From the NCBI RefSeq assembly GCF_003112675.1, contig NZ_BFAY01000007.1, forward strand, positions 186,001-250,000: a stretch of DNA of 64,000 nt, read 5' to 3'. This document shows positions 63,795 to 64,000 of this stretch, piece after piece (the first letter of the stretch is position 1; each line of letters opens with the position of its first letter). A program made the position numbers and the translations under genes. This DNA is from Leptospira johnsonii (GTDB taxonomy: Bacteria; Spirochaetota; Leptospiria; Leptospirales; Leptospiraceae). The notes under the pieces are model-generated. The model worked only from the letters and a program-made list of their open reading frames with translations. It did not search any database and was not told the origin of the DNA.

Positions 63795-64000
63795 CTATGG
63801 GACTCTTTTACCTATTCCAGCTTCTAAAATCCGGAACCAATCCTCTATTTCTAACTGAATCTGAAATGCTTTGGTAGCAGATCTGATACGATCTGGCCTA
63901 TTCGTCCCTAAAACTGGGACCAATTGTGCAGGATGGAAGAGATGCCAAGAGAATAAAACCGCATCCAATGTTGTATCCTTCTTCTTTGCAAGGACTTCTA
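63795..64000 (-). CDS. aldo/keto reductase C-terminus (5' part beyond the window)
   Basis: Read by eye on the minus strand: 68 codons open to the right edge, ending at a TAG at 63795-63797. The sequence AVLFSWHLFHPAQLVPVLGT, then NRPDRIRSATKAFQI and EDWFRILEAGIGKRVP matches the end of YdhF-type aldo/keto reductases: the last barrel helix and the NADPH adenine-binding NRPDRIR segment. The catalytic Tyr/Lys lie in the missing part. Substrate unknown. It is upstream of the EEP-lectin gene on the same strand, with a 91-base gap. Confidence 0.85.
   Translation of the reverse strand, partial: EVLAKKKDTTLDAVLFSWHLFHPAQLVPVLGTNRPDRIRSATKAFQIQLEIEDWFRILEAGIGKRVP

Overview
The window is chromosomal DNA that reads as a spirochaete of the genus Leptospira. 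The reasons are a spirochaete-type hook operon (fliK-flgD-flgE), an unusual density of secreted lipoproteins with loose lipoboxes, class III cyclase and cNMP-binding patatin proteins, and small Leptospira-style hypothetical proteins. Species is not determinable by eye. Base composition looks higher in G+C than L. interrogans, so a non-interrogans lineage is my guess only.

Layout. 1-8.3 kb: a GAF/HD-GYP c-di-GMP phosphodiesterase cut by the left edge, a patatin-like phospholipase with two cNMP domains, then the hook genes fliK, flgD and flgE read leftward. 8.5-16.6 kb: a lipoprotein, carB, and a leftward cluster of zinc-ribbon protein, TPR-like protein, rsmD and membrane sulfatase. 16.7-25.9 kb: a small membrane protein/lipoprotein pair, a 7TMR-DISM adenylate cyclase, an HtrA protease-ruvB-TonB-like operon, tmk, and an Omp85-type barrel. 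26.0-28.6 kb: a tRNA-Arg(CCG) whose 3' end recurs twice downstream, an NmrA-like reductase with an AraC regulator, and a GC-rich hairpin repeat. 28.7-32.4 kb: a DUF3556 membrane protein, a phytoene-dehydrogenase-like flavoprotein and a TetR regulator in one overlapping operon behind a recognisable promoter and operator-like palindrome.

32.4-44.0 kb: a 2399-residue SpvB/VCBS/RHS protein with a very hydrophobic C-terminal tail, translationally coupled to a lipoprotein. It is divergent from a barrel-Kelch-TPR operon, and the intergenic region carries three copies of a 21-bp inverted repeat. 44.1-48.3 kb: a cobalamin riboswitch, a BtuB-like TonB-dependent receptor, a beta-propeller lipoprotein recalling Bacteroides BtuG, and an ankyrin protein. 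48.5-55.6 kb: mostly lipoproteins of unknown role, among them three apparent paralogues and a metzincin-motif lipoprotein, plus a CapA-like protein and a methyltransferase. 55.6-64 kb: an EamA transporter, a PAS-GAF-SpoIIE phosphatase, a 45-residue protein, lemA with two TPM proteins, SufE, a DUF4349 lipoprotein, an exonuclease/phosphatase-jacalin fusion lipoprotein, and the C-terminus of an aldo/keto reductase.

The best candidates for undescribed biology are the riboswitch-BtuB-propeller operon, the RHS protein with its coupled lipoprotein, the triple operator between divergent operons, and the reiterated tRNA end. A short palindrome of form TGTWGGANNTCCWACA recurs in the intergenic spaces.
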